Shown piece after piece: positions 5,404 to 5,831 of a stretch of 5,831 bases of DNA (position 1 is its first letter; each line of letters starts with the position of its first letter). Below the pieces are notes generated by a model. It searched no databases and had not been told where the DNA came from. It was given only the letters and a program-made list of their open reading frames with translations. Source of the DNA: a bacterium (GTDB taxonomy: Bacteria > Caldisericota > Caldisericia > B22-G15). The DNA is taken from the NCBI GenBank assembly GCA_012517755.1, contig JAAYUH010000042.1:1-5831 (forward strand). The letters run 5' to 3'. The translations under genes were made by a program, and so were the position numbers.

Positions 5404-5831
5404 TTAAGTTATATTTTGTTTCTCTCTTCTTCTTTTAAATATTATATAAAATATATAGATTACAATTGAAAGTGCTAATAAAGTAAAAAAAGCTATATAG
5501 ATTTCATCTAAATATGGCTTTATAACATCACTGTATTCTCCAAAAAAATATCCTAACAGAGTTAAAAATGAAACAACAAAAACATCTCCTATAAAACAAA
5601 ATAGTGAAAAAATCATTAAATTCATTTTTAAAATCCCTGGAATAATTGTAATATATTGTCTTATAGTTGGTATAAATCTTGTAAGAAATATTGCATATAT
5701 TCCATATTTTTTAAACCATAATTCACCATTATCTATAGATTTATCGCTTATTCTAAAATATTTTCCATATTTTATTAAAAATGGCCTGCCAATTTTATAT
5801 CCTAAGAAATAATTTATAAGTGCGCCACATA
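5404..5831 (-). CDS. DedA-family (VTT domain) membrane protein, C-terminal part (5' end outside window)
   Basis: The last 141 residues of a DedA-type protein; the frame is open from 5829 to the TAA at 5404-5406. Seen: GYKIGRPFLIKYGKYF (window residues 10-25), WFKKYGIYAIFLTRFIPTIR (38-57), PGILKMNLMIF, then GDVFVVSFLTLLGYFFGE and a final membrane helix with a basic tail (FKRRREK). Arg51 and Arg57, six apart, correspond to the paired conserved Arg residues needed for function in E. coli DedA proteins such as YqjA. Known of the family: several members translocate undecaprenyl phosphate (UptA type) or phospholipids across the cytoplasmic membrane. Which substrate this one uses cannot be told. Around 60 N-terminal residues, with the conserved acidic positions, lie beyond the window. 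The Met coded at 5625-5623 is internal (residue 69 here), so a 73-residue gene starting there would be a misannotation. It lies 35 bases upstream of the zincin gene on the same strand. Confidence 0.9.
   Translation of the reverse strand, partial: CGALINYFLGYKIGRPFLIKYGKYFRISDKSIDNGELWFKKYGIYAIFLTRFIPTIRQYITIIPGILKMNLMIFSLFCFIGDVFVVSFLTLLGYFFGEYSDVIKPYLDEIYIAFFTLLALSIVIYIFYIIFKRRREKQNIT

Noticed and set aside
1..5831. A defence island, CRISPR array, prophage or insertion sequence
   Set aside because: All coding space is taken by six recognisable housekeeping or membrane families. No spaced repeats, terminal inverted repeats, transposase or integrase motifs are present.

Overview
The window is a compact, gene-dense piece of a bacterial chromosome. 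It is very AT-rich (about 70% A+T by eye), its proteins are heavy in Lys, Glu and Ile, and Arg is mostly coded by AGA. AGGAGG ribosome binding sites, sigma-70-like -10 boxes and the families UPF0182 and DedA point to a bacterium rather than an archaeon. Endonuclease Q and a stand-alone FtcD would suit an anaerobe, possibly a thermophile from a poorly sampled lineage. That placement is inference and I do not name a taxon. No mobile element, CRISPR array, rRNA or tRNA is visible, and no gene-free stretch exceeds about 50 bases.

Layout. (1) Bases 2-472 (+) are the last 156 residues of an endonuclease Q/PHP-family DNA repair nuclease that begins upstream. (2) It converges on ftcD (498-1400, -), glutamate formimidoyltransferase, with a candidate bidirectional terminator across the nuclease's 3' end. 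(3) ftcD diverges from a patatin-like phospholipase gene (1452-2306, +) across a 51-base spacer with overlapping, oppositely directed promoters. (4) The patatin gene converges with only 3 bases between stop codons on a large UPF0182 membrane protein gene (2310-5033, -). A 51-base near-perfect palindrome spans both stops and codes the last residues of both proteins. (5) UPF0182 is translationally coupled (TAATG overlap) to a small HExxH metallopeptidase gene (5033-5368, -). (6) Upstream of that, on the same strand, is the 3' part of a DedA-family membrane transporter gene (5404 to beyond 5831).

How the genes relate. DedA, zincin and UPF0182 form a same-strand membrane-linked group. The zincin/UPF0182 pair has its own near-consensus promoter and is clearly co-expressed. 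UPF0182 is predicted to have eight membrane segments and a roughly 600-residue extracytoplasmic domain of unknown function. The patatin and zincin genes both lack a Shine-Dalgarno sequence and have a -10 box ending exactly 6 bases before the ATG, the arrangement expected for leaderless mRNAs. By contrast, ftcD and UPF0182 have AGGAGG sites. No link is visible between the DNA repair nuclease, ftcD and the membrane group beyond proximity.
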